Source of the DNA: Pseudopyrenochaeta lycopersici
Taxonomy: Eukaryota; Ascomycota; Dothideomycetes; Pleosporales; Pseudopyrenochaetaceae
Length of the DNA: 64,000 nt
Reading direction: 5' to 3'
Assembly (NCBI GenBank): GCA_003313425.1
Contig: NHZP01000008.1
Location: 124,001 to 188,000 of the forward strand
The translations under genes were made by a program, and so were the position numbers. The notes beneath the pieces are model-generated. The model had not been told where the DNA came from and searched no databases. It saw only the letters and a list, made by a program, of their open reading frames with translations. Positions 44,534-55,312 of the stretch are shown in pieces (position 1 is the first letter of the stretch; each line of letters starts with the position of its first letter).

Positions 44534-46151
44534 TTATGACCGACCGTCACCCTCACGCTGCTCAACCAGACACTTTTCTGACAGCTTTCCGTTGAGTGGA
44601 CTTTGATAGTCTTCCGAAGGATCAAGCTTGGACCTCCAACATTTGTACCAAGGGAGGTCAAATAGCTGGGGCATGCACTCCAGAGGCACACCCTTGGTTT
44701 CTGGTGCCCACAGTCCCAAAACAACGATGCCAGTCGCACAAACCATCGACCAGAACACATAAGCACCCCATTTATCTAGAGCTGCCAACATTACCCGTGT
44801 TACTCGTACCACAGCAAACTGGAAAAACCAATGGAGACACATGGTTGTAGCGTATGCAAAGCTGCGAGCCTTGGTCGGGAAGATCTCAGTACCGTAAATG
44901 TACGGGATTGTACACAAGCCGATGGACCAGCCGGTCGCGTAGACAAAGACAGATGCAATAGCTGCATTCGATGCATGTGCATTTCCTTGACCAATAGCAC
45001 CAAAGTAGATGGCCATGTAAATATGAGTAACGCCTTGGAGGGTAAGGCCCGCAAGGAAGCAGCGTCTTCGACCAATCTTGTCAATAAGACCCCAAGCGAA
45101 AATCATAGTGATGACCAATTTGACCAAACCGTATGCGCCGGAAGTGACAAGTGATGTTTCAGAGCCACGTATTCCGGCATATTGGAAGATATCGCTGATA
45201 TAGTATGTAATTCCATTCCCACCCGTCCATTGACCAACAGTATGCATCGCAATGGCGAGAAAATATCGGCTGCGTAGGTTCGGAATCGTGAAACATTCTC
45301 TCGCTGTTTCCAAGATGGATGTGCTTTTCATCTCGATAAGTGCGTTGGCCTCTAGTTTTATCCTGTCATGCTCAGTCATGAGGGATGGTTCGTCGCGTGA
45401 CATTCCGCGGAGGCGGGCGAGAGCATTGATGCTCTCCTCGTGGCGACCTCTGGAAGAAAGCCAGCGAGGACTCTCAGGAATTAGGAATGACGCAATGAAA
45501 GCAATGCCCACTGGAATTAGTGGAATCGCTTGAACTATCTGCCACTGCGACCTGCCCTGAGGCATATTTCTGCTGATGCCATAATTGACGAAGAACCCCA
45601 GAGACAAGAACGATAGTAGCACCACCATGTACATACTAACCACCATGCCTCGAGATTTTGTTGGTGCGATTTCCGATAAGAAGAGCGGGGCGATCACAGT
45701 GAGGCCTCCCGCACCGAGTCCTGCCCAGATCCTTGCAAAAAGTAGGAATCCAAAAATGCCCGATGAGAAGACCTGCATCAAAATCCCGCTGGCCCATATC
45801 AGAATCGCGAGCCGGTAAGACCAGAGCCTTCCAATCATGTCGTTCAGGAAATAGGCAATCAACGCACCGAAGGCGGCACCAAGTACACCAAAGGAGCTAA
45901 TGTTGGCGGTGCGGTTCGCAAGACCAGTTGCATTGTTGATCCAGAGAGATTTGTTGAGGCCGAAATCAGCTTTGAATGCTGGTAAAGTTACACTCGCACT
46001 AAAACCCCCCTCATCGTAGCCTGAAGCCACTTGTTAGCAATGTCTCTGTATATTGCAGGAGGCGCGGATTTCGAAGCTCACCTTTCGGGATACCGCCAGC
46101 AGCCAGTACAATGACTGAAAGAATGTAAATGGGTGATGCCAATATTCCCAT
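44534..46151 (-). CDS. MFS sugar/quinate-type transporter
   Basis: Major facilitator proton symporter of the sugar-porter family with 12 predicted membrane segments. Two exons (46151-46082, 46020-44534; intron GTGAGC...CTTCAG) encode 518 aa. The short first exon carries the first half of TM1 (MGILASPIYILSVIVLAAGG), continuing in GYDEGGFSASVTLPAF. Family signatures are GRLWSYR after TM2, PESPRWLSSRGRHEES at the end of the first half, KIGRRRCFLAG after TM8 and PETKGVPLE after TM12. The substrate is unclear; quinate, aromatic acids and sugars are all carried by this family. It is divergent from the amidohydrolase, with shared promoter elements. Confidence 0.92.
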
Positions 46152-46367
46152 GTTTTCAACTTCACAAAAAAGACTGTGAGCCGGGATGATCAGAGTTGTA
46201 GGAACACTGGGGGGTAGAAAGATATATATATAGAGAGCGCAAGACTGATCATCTTCTAATCTGGGGAGACGGTATCCGGGGTATGGAGGTGCTCTGTGGG
46301 GTTGGCAAAAGAAGGAGTGTGATGGTATTGGCTAGCATTGTGTTTTGCGCGCCACGCGCCCACCATT

Positions 46368-46380
46368 CGGTTAACTTCCG
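46368..46380. promoter_or_regulatory. CGG-N7-CCG element 1
   Basis: CGGTTAACTTCCG, the exact reverse complement of the element upstream of the Zn2Cys6 gene at 41832. Confidence 0.7.
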
Positions 46381-46398
46381 TGGGTGTTGGGACTTATT

Positions 46399-46411
46399 CG
46401 GTCAACTTCCG
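46399..46411. promoter_or_regulatory. CGG-N7-CCG element 2
   Basis: CGGTCAACTTCCG, one base different from element 1. Confidence 0.7.
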
Positions 46412-46879
46412 TAGAACTAACACCACCCATAGGTTGCTTTGTAAAAAGGTCATAACTCACTCTCGGCCATCTTCCATTTGAAATGTCTGCCCATACTTCC
46501 CGAATGCCAATTGCCACCATTCTATATTCCCCATTTTTCATTTGCGGAACAGAACAGATCCACCGCCAATGTATCCACTTCCGATGTCTACATCAATTCG
46601 CGGAGCTACTTACAGAGGCACCTTATATATCTGTTTCCCGCCTCGCCAATGGAACCGGTAAGTTTTTCTGAGTTCTTTATGACCCTTTTTAGTTTAAAAA
46701 TGTATCTTCACAATCTCAGGCTTGTCCCTCTCCTCGAGGCTTTGGTGAACAAACTACTTATTCCCATACTAAGGCATGCTCGATCGCACCTTCAACCACT
46801 GCATCGGCTAGCAACGCATCACAATACAGCTCTAGAGAAGCAGACGAATCCTTCGAAGGCATCTTTTTTCGCTAAACAA

Positions 46880-47725
46880 ATGCCGGCACATGCCTGGGAC
46901 TGCCATATGCACGTAACATCGCCTGACTACGTTCTCGCTGCGGACGCTGCTTATACACCTTCGCTACATAACTTGCAACATGCGATGACATTTGAGAAAA
47001 CAATTAAAATTTCAAACATCGTCTTGGTACAACCTTCTATCTATGGTCTTGATAACTCATGCCTCCTTGATGCCCTCAAGGCAATCGGGCGGCGCCATGG
47101 TCGCGGGGTCGTAAGCATCGATCCCGATACGATAACATTGGAGAAACTCGAGGAATGGCACCAGCTTGGGGTTCGAGGGGTGCGACTGAATCTAAAATCA
47201 ACCAATGCTCAATTCACAGAACAATCTCTCCAGGACACGTTGAGGCGTTACGCAAATGCCATCAGACCTCTTGGATGGGTACTAGAGCTCTTCATTGGTA
47301 TGGAAGACATTCCAATCTTAGAGCGTGTAGCCGGAGATCTCGGTGTACGATTATGCATCGCGCATTTCGGCGCGCCGAAGCTGCCTGCGATCGAGAAGAG
47401 AAGCTATCCTCTCAATCCCTACGACTTGGCTGGATTTCAGTCTGTTGTCAACCTACTGCAAGGTGGAAATACGTGGATAAAGTTCTCCGCCGCATACCGC
47501 TTCGATGATGACCCAGAGATGCGCGGTATTGAGGCTGTAGCACGCGAGCTGCTGGAGAAAGCAGGGAATAGAATCGTTTTCGCTTCAGACTGGCCGCATA
47601 CAAGATTCGATGGGTTCAATGTACAGCCGTTTGTCGCGAGATGCCTGCAATGGACTGATGAGGCTGGTTTAACAGAAGACGTCTTTAGTGTGAATGCTAG
47701 AAAACTTTGGGATTCTGTAGAATGA
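46880..47725 (+). CDS. LigI-like amidohydrolase (2-pyrone-4,6-dicarboxylate lactonase-type)
   Basis: TIM-barrel hydrolase of the amidohydrolase_2 group, which includes PDC lactonase of the protocatechuate/gallate meta-cleavage route. From the ATG at 46880 it has 281 aa and contains the whole conserved domain: the first-strand HxH (WDCHMHV, residues 6-12), LVQPSIYGLDNSCLLDAL, GVRGVRLNL, CIAHFGAP and the C-terminal catalytic Asp in FASDWPHTRF. The frame is open further upstream to about 46480. A leader beginning at ATG 46483 or 46646 is possible, with a candidate GTAAGT donor at 46657, but I could not join it in phase. The 5' end is therefore provisional. It is divergent from the transporter. 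Confidence 0.82.
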   Translation: MPAHAWDCHMHVTSPDYVLAADAAYTPSLHNLQHAMTFEKTIKISNIVLVQPSIYGLDNSCLLDALKAIGRRHGRGVVSIDPDTITLEKLEEWHQLGVRGVRLNLKSTNAQFTEQSLQDTLRRYANAIRPLGWVLELFIGMEDIPILERVAGDLGVRLCIAHFGAPKLPAIEKRSYPLNPYDLAGFQSVVNLLQGGNTWIKFSAAYRFDDDPEMRGIEAVARELLEKAGNRIVFASDWPHTRFDGFNVQPFVARCLQWTDEAGLTEDVFSVNARKLWDSVE

Positions 47726-48075
47726 GCATGTCCTATTAGTTTTCTCAATATTTTGTCTTGAAAACCTAGAGCCCCACTATCATCTAAAACCGAATTCACT
47801 GTGAGTGAGAGGAGAATCTCCAACTCCTGTTATTTCCTTGAAGATATCATCTATCGCACGCTATTTTATTGAAGTGTGAGGTCTACCTAACTTGCCGTTG
47901 AATGCAGTCTGGCCTATATCACTGTACGTCGATATGGATGGAGCTTCGAGCATTCAGCGATGTTATCTCGGGCAACGTCCGAGGAGATTACTCTGAGCGG
48001 CTTAGTTGTTCCCTGCGATCGTCCAATAAGTAATGCTGTAGCATTCGAGGGTCACACCAGCTTTCCTACGCGTGT

Positions 48076-48088
48076 CGATTAACTTCCG
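48076..48088. promoter_or_regulatory. Degenerate CGG-N7-CCG element
   Basis: CGATTAACTTCCG, one base from the perfect element at 46368-46380. Confidence 0.4.
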
Positions 48089-48165
48089 AGGTAGGCTATG
48101 TGTTAGTTCGCGCGCTTTGCCATCGAGAAAGGTAAGCGTCAACTCTATTTTCTTCGAGCATAATT

Positions 48166-48178
48166 CGGTCAGGTTCCG
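48166..48178. promoter_or_regulatory. CGG-N7-CCG element
   Basis: CGGTCAGGTTCCG keeps both CGG half-sites and the 7-nt spacer. Confidence 0.45.
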
Positions 48179-48600
48179 ATCGGCTTCAATTGTCAGACCA
48201 TGATCTGCAAAAGACTGTTATTAGACCTAACGTAGACTTAGAGACGAGAATTCAGTCAATTCACAACGCGGCATATAATTGACTTTATATTTATTCTTTT
48301 GAGATATCAAACCTGAAAACCATAATAAGGTTCATCCTATATTTGATTGATTTAAAGAAATGGAAAGGAAAATCGCATCACAGTCGGCGACTGCTAGTAG
48401 TCTCGCTAGCGTCTTCGAGACCTTCATCACTAGGAGTACTCTTCTGTTAAGTGGAAGCAAGGCACAAATAGCGCTGCATCAATCACACATGCGCCACTAT
48501 TCTGTGTTCAAGAAGTGGCAAGAAAAGTAAAACTCCATAGAGAAGCATGAAACAGCTTAGTAGGTTCAAGATTATGAACCAAGCAAGGAGCTGGCATCTC

Positions 48601-48646
48601 TACCGAGGTTCCCCCCGTGACGCACCACCCCGCGTAACGCACCATC
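48601..48646 (+). repeat. Left terminal inverted repeat
   Basis: 46 bp starting TACCGAGGTTCCCCCC, with its perfect inverted partner at 50683-50728. Confidence 0.95.
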
Positions 48647-48670
48647 CGAGCATGCAACACTAACTTTTTA

Positions 48671-50575
48671 ATGCCACGTAACTCAACCAATATGGGGAAA
48701 ATTGAGGATGCGCTTGCAGAAATCAACTCCTTGGGGCCTGGGGATAATATTCCTTATAGGGAAATAGCTAGAAAGTATGGTGTTGTGCACACAACGCTGA
48801 TAAGGCGCAGCCAAGGCACATCCACCTCGCGCGAGGTCAAAGCTCAAAACCAACAAAATCTCCATCCACACTAGGAAAAGGAGCTCATCCTGTACATCAT
48901 CCAGCTTACTAAGCGAGGCCTACCACCTACTAGGGCTTTAATTCGAAACTTTGCATCTTAAATAGCTAAAAAGGACATTAGAAAGCACTGGGTTGATCGC
49001 TTTGTTAAGCGGCATAACGTCCATCTTATCTCTTAATATGCTGTTAGTATAGATAACAACCGCTATAAGGCTGATTCCTTAGCAAAGTATAGCTTCTATT
49101 TTAAGCTTTTAGATAATAAGATTAAGCAATATAAGATAGAAGCTTAGCATACGTATAATATAGACGAAAAGGGGTTCCTTTTAGGAGTAATAGGCAGGTC
49201 AAAGAGGATATTTAGTAAGACCTTATATAAGCAGGGCAACTATAGATCCTTTATCTAGGGTGGTAACAGAGAGTGGATTACCTTAATAGCCTGCATCTGC
49301 GCGGATAGATTATCCCTAGAGCCTGCTCTGATATTTTAGTCAGCCTCATCCTTAATCCAGGATAGCTGGCTGCAAGAGTTTGATCCTGAGGATAATTAAG
49401 CTCGCTTTACCTCATCTCCCTTAGGATGGACAAACAACGATATAGGCCTAGCATAGCTAAAACAGGTGTTTGATCGCAATACTAAGGTAAAAGCTTAATC
49501 CTACTATCAATTACTCATCCTTAATGGCCATAGATCTTATGTTTCTATAGATTTTATTGACTATTGCGACTAAAACAAGATCCTCCTAGCTATCTATCCT
49601 CCTTACTCAACCTATAGCTTACAGCCACTTGACGTGGGCATGTTTAAGCCTCTCTCATTAGCGTACTTACAGGAGATCTCACAGTTTATGGAGAGAAGCC
49701 AGGGGCTAGTTTCTATTAGTAAAAGAGACTTCTATCCTTTCTTTAAAGCAGCCTGGGCAGCCTTATTTAAAAAGGAGACTATCCTTAAGGCCTTTGAGGC
49801 AACTGGCCTATCGCCCTTTAATCCTGAGGTTATCCTTAAAAGATTTAAAGCTAAGCTAGCTATCTAGGTAACTATGAGCGATAGTGAGTCCTTAGAGCTG
49901 AGTGCTGAGAATTGGAGGGAGCTAGAGGCGCTAGTATGCTGCGTTGTTAAAAATCGCGAGGATAAAGGGGCTAGAAAACTTAGCAGGATCTTTTACTATA
50001 TCTGCACTAAAAAGTCTATCCTTAAGCACGAAGTAGCAGCTATAAGAGACGCCCTTATCTATGAGAGAAAGCGCAGGAAACAGAGTAAGGTCCTCCTACT
50101 GTAGCAGGATGAGAACTATTATGGTGGTGCAGTATTCTGGTCACCTAGGAAAGTAAAAGAGGCACGTGATCGCTAGGAGGCTAGAGCTCGCTAGGAGGAG
50201 GAGCAGCAACGTTAAAAGCTTGAAGTAGCTAGGCATCGTGAGGAGAGAAGGAAGGCTAAGGCTGAGTTGGTTCAATTAAGGCGAGTAGCTAGGGCTGAGG
50301 CCAGATTGTTGAGGCAGAAGGAAAAGGCAGAGTAAGTAGCTGATTGGGCTGCCAGACAGGCTGCTCGCAAGGCTGCAAAACGACTTAAACAAGCTCTTAA
50401 ATTGTCCTAAAAAGGAAATAAGGGCAGCCTTAAAACTTCTGCAAAGGCTGTTACTAGAAAAAGGCAGGTTGCGAGGCCTGGTAGTGGTGAGGAGGTTGCA
50501 GGTGCTCTATCAGGCCTACCGCCTGTTTAGTTACGTGGCGGCCGCAAAATCAAACTTCCAATTAAATACCAGTAG
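48671..50575 (+). pseudogene. pogo-family transposase, inactivated by about 19 stop codons
   Basis: The frame starts MPRNSTNMGKIEDALAEINS with a psq/CENP-B-like helix-turn-helix (IPYREIARKYGVVHTTLIRR). The DDE catalytic region is still recognisable: YNIDEKGF (first Asp), LILNGHRSYVS and LQPLDVGMFKPL (third Asp). In the second motif the expected catalytic Asp is Asn, a G-to-A change in a former TpG. The C-terminal part is Lys/Arg/Glu/Ala-rich coiled coil. Stops are only TAG or TAA, most easily read as former CAG/CAA (Gln) codons, and many CAG/CAA codons remain intact. No frameshift was found across about 1.9 kb. Non-functional as it stands. Confidence 0.9.
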
Positions 50576-50682
50576 CTATAGATAGTTTGAGGCCTTATAA
50601 ATCGCTCTACCAAAAAAAACTGCGAAAATAGCTATAGTGTGAGGCTTAATAGCCTCAATTTAGTTCTGAGTTTTGGTGTTCA

Positions 50683-50728
50683 GATGGTGCGTTACGCGGG
50701 GTGGTGCGTCACGGGGGGAACCTCGGTA
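50683..50728 (-). repeat. Right terminal inverted repeat
   Basis: Perfect 46-bp inverted copy of the left repeat; the next base differs. Confidence 0.95.
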
Positions 50729-51209
50729 GATTCCCAATCTTTGTATGAGCAGAACCATTGTCTCAGGCATGACAACACTTTACAACAATACCCCTCGAGA
50801 CATATTCACAAGACTTGAACCTGCCAAAAAGCAGCATGTAGTTACGCGGGTTTGGAAAATATGCCTAATAATATAGGCGGTCATATCATAACCAATCTAA
50901 CTCTTACAACAAAGATGCCTAATGCAACTACGAGACCTTGTAATGCTAACAAGCAGGTCGGCGTCGAGAAATCTGCAAACCAACCCCCAATGCAACTCAA
51001 CATTCTGCCTATGCATCTTCCAGGCCAAAAAGAGTATACACAAACCCACAATTACATGAAAGACTGTCTTAATCGGGATGAATATACAGTGAAAAGTTTT
51101 GCATAAAGTCAAAGAGCCAGTCGTGTATACATCATTCTGCAGACGTGACTCCGCTATTCATAAGTTTGTGTCATAATCGTTCCAATTCGCTCGTGAGGGT
51201 TCTATACTA
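50729..51209. other. Intergenic region
   Basis: 3' flank of the Caf120-like gene. The frames in both directions are short and unrecognised. Confidence 0.5.
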
Positions 51210-54200
51210 TCACTGATATGATGTATACCGGGGCTTTACTGGAGGGTATTGCCCTTGTTGTTGTTGTTGTTGTTGTTGTTGTTGCGCATACCTAGCTGCT
51301 GCCTGTGCCTGATCGAAACTCGCACCATAAGGTTGCGTCGCCGGCTGTTGTTGCTGTGGAAAATACTGGGTCTGCGACGTTTGAGAAGTCGGTGTCACCC
51401 AGGCGCCCGGGACATGCATATGCGGCGATGCTGCTTGCTGAGGAAAGTATTGTTGCTGTTGGTACGTTTGATTTGGTGTTGTATAGGCCATCCCGAGCAT
51501 GCCCTGTGGTGATCCGGGTCCTGTCGGCAAACCAATAACGCTTGGCGTGCCAATTTGTGTGCCCATCATACTAGGTGCGTAATTACTCTGTGCCATGGCC
51601 ATCTGCTGGTTCATTTGCTGCTGTTGCATTTCTAGCATTTGCCGTTGCCGTTGCTGCACTTCCATCATCTGTCGTTGCTGAGTTTGTAAGGTCCGTCGGT
51701 CAATTTCGGCTTGCATGGCTGACGAATGGCCCTGACGACTAGCCTTCGCAGCGGCTTTCTCCTTCTCACGGAAGTCAATATACCCGGTCAAGCCTTGTGG
51801 AGGCGGCTTCTGCAATTTCTTGTTATTATGTGACAAGTCAACGAGAGGCGTGTTGGTCATCCGGGCGACTTGCTCCTGTTCACGGGCCGACAAAGATGTA
51901 GGACGCTGTTCGAGAAGCAACTCGGCGCCTCGAGATTGTGGCCGGCTAAGCGGTCGGCTCGGAGGGCGAGCAGGCCCAGGCGAGCCCTCCGGACTGCGCT
52001 GCAGCTGACTCCATTCTCCAGACTGTGTGCGGCCGAACGGGGGAGGCGTCTTGGACTTGGTCCTTCCATGTCCATACATCAGAGTCTGTGGCTGCTGGGA
52101 TGCACGATGAAGCACCCAATCTTCAGGATCAAGCTTCTGTGCGCCTGACTGTTGTGGCGATGCCATCCCAGGCTGCCATGCAATACTTCGTGAATCCGAA
52201 ATTTGGGGAGATGCTGAGCCACTGCGCATATGTAATGCCGCATTTGGTGTAGTCCTGCCGGAAATGTAAGATTGTCGGTTCTGCTCAGGTGGAGTCGTGG
52301 CAAGGTTCTCCTTGGATTTTGAAAAGCTTCCATCATGCAACATTTGCGTCATAGTCCCGCTTGTACTCGGTCGTTTTTCTTTGAATTCCAAGGCGTAGGT
52401 AGGTCCAAAGTCAACTTTGGGCAAATCAAGGGATGCTTGCGCCCCTGTCAGGTTAGATTGAGATCTATCTAACCCAACCTCAGGCTTAGGCTTATAAGTA
52501 GGGTCTCCAACAATCTTCAAAACACCGCTCCTTGGACGATCTTCGCGCCTTTCTGGAAGTTTCCTTGGCCTAATTTCCTCACTCGCTACACTTGCATAAT
52601 CTGGTGTAGATGTCGAGGCAGCATCGTCGTCGTAGCGGCTGCTCGACTTGCTCTGGTGTCGGATCAGCGAGGCGTCGGTGTAGTCGAAACCTTCGAGAGC
52701 TTCTGGATCGACTATGTCGTTTCGTAAACTACCGAGACTTGAGCTAGTGGTCGAACGAGTATATCCCTCTTGCGAGGTTAAGGAAGACCGACCTGGCACT
52801 GGTTTACGTTGAATACTGCCGCTACCAGGACGCGAGCGATATGGGAGGTCTTGACTCGGTGATGCTTGCGGAAATATGCTGTGTTCTGGAACAGGTGGAG
52901 CCATGGGCTGATACACCGTCTGTGCTTCCACAAACTCGTTGTGTTCCACGTAAGGTGATGCAGGAATGGTGGGCAATCGGCTACCAGAATGGCGATCGAC
53001 TGGAGGAGGCCGTGTGTTGGCATTAAGGTGCATTTGTTGCCCGTTCTGCCCATAGGCATTGTATTCGCCACTTCGTCGACTTTGCAGACTTTCTGAACTC
53101 CTCCATGCAGCGGCTGCGCCCGCTGCAGCTATACCAGCCGGCAAAGGTGTATTTGTGGCATCAGCCATTTGATTGAGCGTGGCACTATCAACTGCTGGAT
53201 TGGGCCTCATGGTAGGGGCTAAATTGGGTCGAACAGGCGGTTTTTGGCTCGAGGAATGTGCAAATGTGGGTGGAAGCTCCACGGGGCCTTGGGGCGGCAC
53301 AGTCGGGTCAGCTGGAAGCTCTGGTAGATTATGTGGTTCTTGGATTGGACTTTCATCGCTGTCCGAGATCTCGTGATGCTTAGATACTCCGTTTTGAAGA
53401 GCGGCATTGTAAACACCGTGTACTGGAGGGGTTGGTGCACGACCATAATCATTCGCCATTTGACCTTGGGATAGGCGCGAAGGCGCTGTCTGATACTTAT
53501 TGTAACCATTTACCTGCTCAGATATTGCTCGTTGATGACGCGGCGACGTAAACGGACCTGATGCCGGTGCCGTGCCCACACGGCGTGGTTCTTGCGGCTC
53601 GAAGTCTTGTTGTGACTGTCTTGATGGCGAAGGCTGGCGGGTGGACGGATTGGAGCGGACAGAACCTCGATCTTCGAATCTCAAGTTCCCACGCGATGGC
53701 GTGAAGCCAGATCGGCTAACGGTGTTCCTGCGGCTCGCTCGACTGTACACTGACTCGCTCTCCGAATCTGTCGACATACGTTTCGAGGTCAAGTCTTTCA
53801 ACTGCCTCCTCCACTGTCGCTCCGACCAATTTGCGCTACCTTCGGTGTTGATCAAGCCAACAACATCCCACATCTCCAGGTAGCCATACCGCCTATCTGA
53901 GGGCATAGCGAACATTAAACCACGCGAATCTAGGACATCTGCAATCAGCTTCTTTGGGCGTCCGTACAGGCAGAAAGTGTCAAAGACCGGGAAGAGATAC
54001 TGGAGCATGATCTCGAAACCGGTTACTGCGGGTCGCGCTTCTGGCATGACGAACACGAAGCCCTCTGTGGTGCTTTCTGGGTTCGAATGGACAGTGATCT
54101 TGCCTTCAATCTTGACCAACGTCGACTGATCAATCAGGGGCTTGGATTGCGGATAGATGGCGTAGCAGGAGAAGGCGTCCTTGACGGTTGCGATGGGTCT

Positions 54201-55312
54201 TGTTTTCTTTGTGACCTTCTTGGTGTCGAAAAATTTAAGGTCGCCCTTCAGCTGCACTTGCGATCGGTCGTATATGTTCGTTTTCTTCTGCGACTTCTGC
54301 AGCCTGGCGTACTCTTTCTGGTCAGGTGGAGAAACGACGCACCAGCATCGACGCCACGGAGTGCCTGCGCCAAATCGAACACGAACCCAATCCTCGTACA
54401 CTGGGCACTGTCGGTCTAAGATGGTGCGGATGTTGTTCAGCGTCTTGCCCTTCCCAGCAATCAAAGCGCCAGTATAAGCCTCCTGCAGGGTTGTGTGCTC
54501 ATACATGGCAAGTCGGATGCCAGCGGACCATTGGGTAAGTGCGTGATACGAGTCGAAGTGGAAGAGGTACTTGTTGCTCGCGGCAGTGGATACGCTAAGG
54601 ATGTTGTCTAGCTTCTTGCCGTCTTTCAAGGTCATGGACGGGATCTGTGCTGGTTAGTTGGGTCTCATGCGTTCGTCTTGAAGGACACGCACCATATGGA
54701 TCGCAGCATCTGTGAGGTTGATAAAGGTCGGGAGCACCTCGACATCGCCACCGGCGCTGTCAAGCTCACTTGCATCCCACAGCGAGAGAATGGTGCCCAC
54801 CAGTTGGACAAAGTACTCCTGCCACTTGCGATCTGGTGCGGGGCGGCCACCTGCATTGCCGTCAGTGTCACGAACCAAACACTCGACAGAAGTGACGTAC
54901 GCGTGTCAGTGTCGTGGAACTTGAGAAAATAGCCTTCCTGGTACAGCTTGTTCGAGTGGCTGTTCAGGAAGGTGAAGATACGTTGCAGCTCGGGCAGCGT
55001 GTCTTGGCTCACCTCCATGACTGGGGGCTGGTATGTCTGGATCATCGACATGGGGCGTGATGAAGGTCTGGAGTCAGAGCGCATGTGTTGTGTTTCCCTC
55101 GAGGCAGTGCGCTGGTGGTTGTAGTGGTCCAGGGCGGTGGCCGACTGCGAGTAGGCATTTGCGCTGGGCTGTTTTGTAGTGGGTGACGCAGGCACAGGTG
55201 ATGCAGGCCCTGGCGATGGTCCAGCGGACGAGGGGTTTTTTTGGAGGTGCGCGTTGCCGCCCCATTGCGACATGAAAGAGAGGACTGTAGACGAGCGAAC
55301 AGAGCGCAGCAT
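51210..55312 (-). CDS. Caf120-like PH-domain protein (CCR4-NOT associated)
   Basis: Large PH-domain protein resembling yeast Caf120/Skg3, which associate with the CCR4-NOT mRNA regulation complex and the bud neck. Three exons (55312-54901, 54850-54693, 54644-51210) join in phase to 1334 aa. A low-complexity Ser/Pro N-terminus precedes the PH domain at about residues 120-250 (YQEGYFLKFHDTDT, RKWQEYFVQLVGTILSLWD, YLFHFDSYHALTQWSAGI). A second conserved block follows (CWCVVSPPDQKEYARLQKSQKKTN, split over two lines in the protein; LKFFDTKKVTKKTRPIATV; GRPKKLIADVLDSRGLMFAMPS). The remaining about 750 residues are disordered, with Gln-rich coiled-coil and an 11-residue poly-Gln near the C-terminus, encoded by the TTG repeat at 51255-51284. 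Confidence 0.88.
51255..51284. repeat. (TTG)10 trinucleotide repeat encoding poly-Gln
   Basis: Ten perfect TTG units on the plus strand, read as CAA codons in the Caf120-like gene. Such tracts vary in length between isolates. Confidence 0.92.

Larger units (their letters stand above)
46152..46482. promoter_or_regulatory. Divergent transporter/amidohydrolase promoter
   Basis: 331 bp between two divergent genes with two copies of the CGG-N7-CCG element 31 bp apart (46368-46380, 46399-46411). This spacing is about three helical turns, so bound dimers would lie on the same face of the DNA. Confidence 0.7.
47726..48600. other. Intergenic region with orphan regulator elements
   Basis: Between the amidohydrolase and the transposon. 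It holds two elements of the CGG-N7-CCG type (48076-48088, with one CGG base changed; 48166-48178). The only frame downstream of them is a 56-codon frame at 48360-48530 (starts MERKIASQSAT), which I do not recognise and which ends just before the transposon. It may be a small gene or the start of a lost one. Confidence 0.4.
48601..50728 (+). mobile_element. pogo/Fot1-type DNA transposon, complete but mutated
   Basis: About 2.1 kb element bounded by 46-bp inverted repeats that match perfectly, including the TA target duplication at both ends (48601-48602, 50727-50728). It carries one transposase frame with a helix-turn-helix and DDE region. Gene-killing changes are in-frame TAG/TAA stops, with no frameshift found. 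TpA is visibly abundant in the interior. This is what repeat-induced point mutation (CpA to TpA) does. The flanks are ordinary intergenic DNA. Confidence 0.9.

Noticed and set aside
46478..46879. N-terminal extension of the LigI-like amidohydrolase from the upstream open frame
   Set aside because: The frame begins at TTG, not ATG, and the leader has no family similarity; splicing from the ATG at 46483 could not be made in phase, so it is left open.
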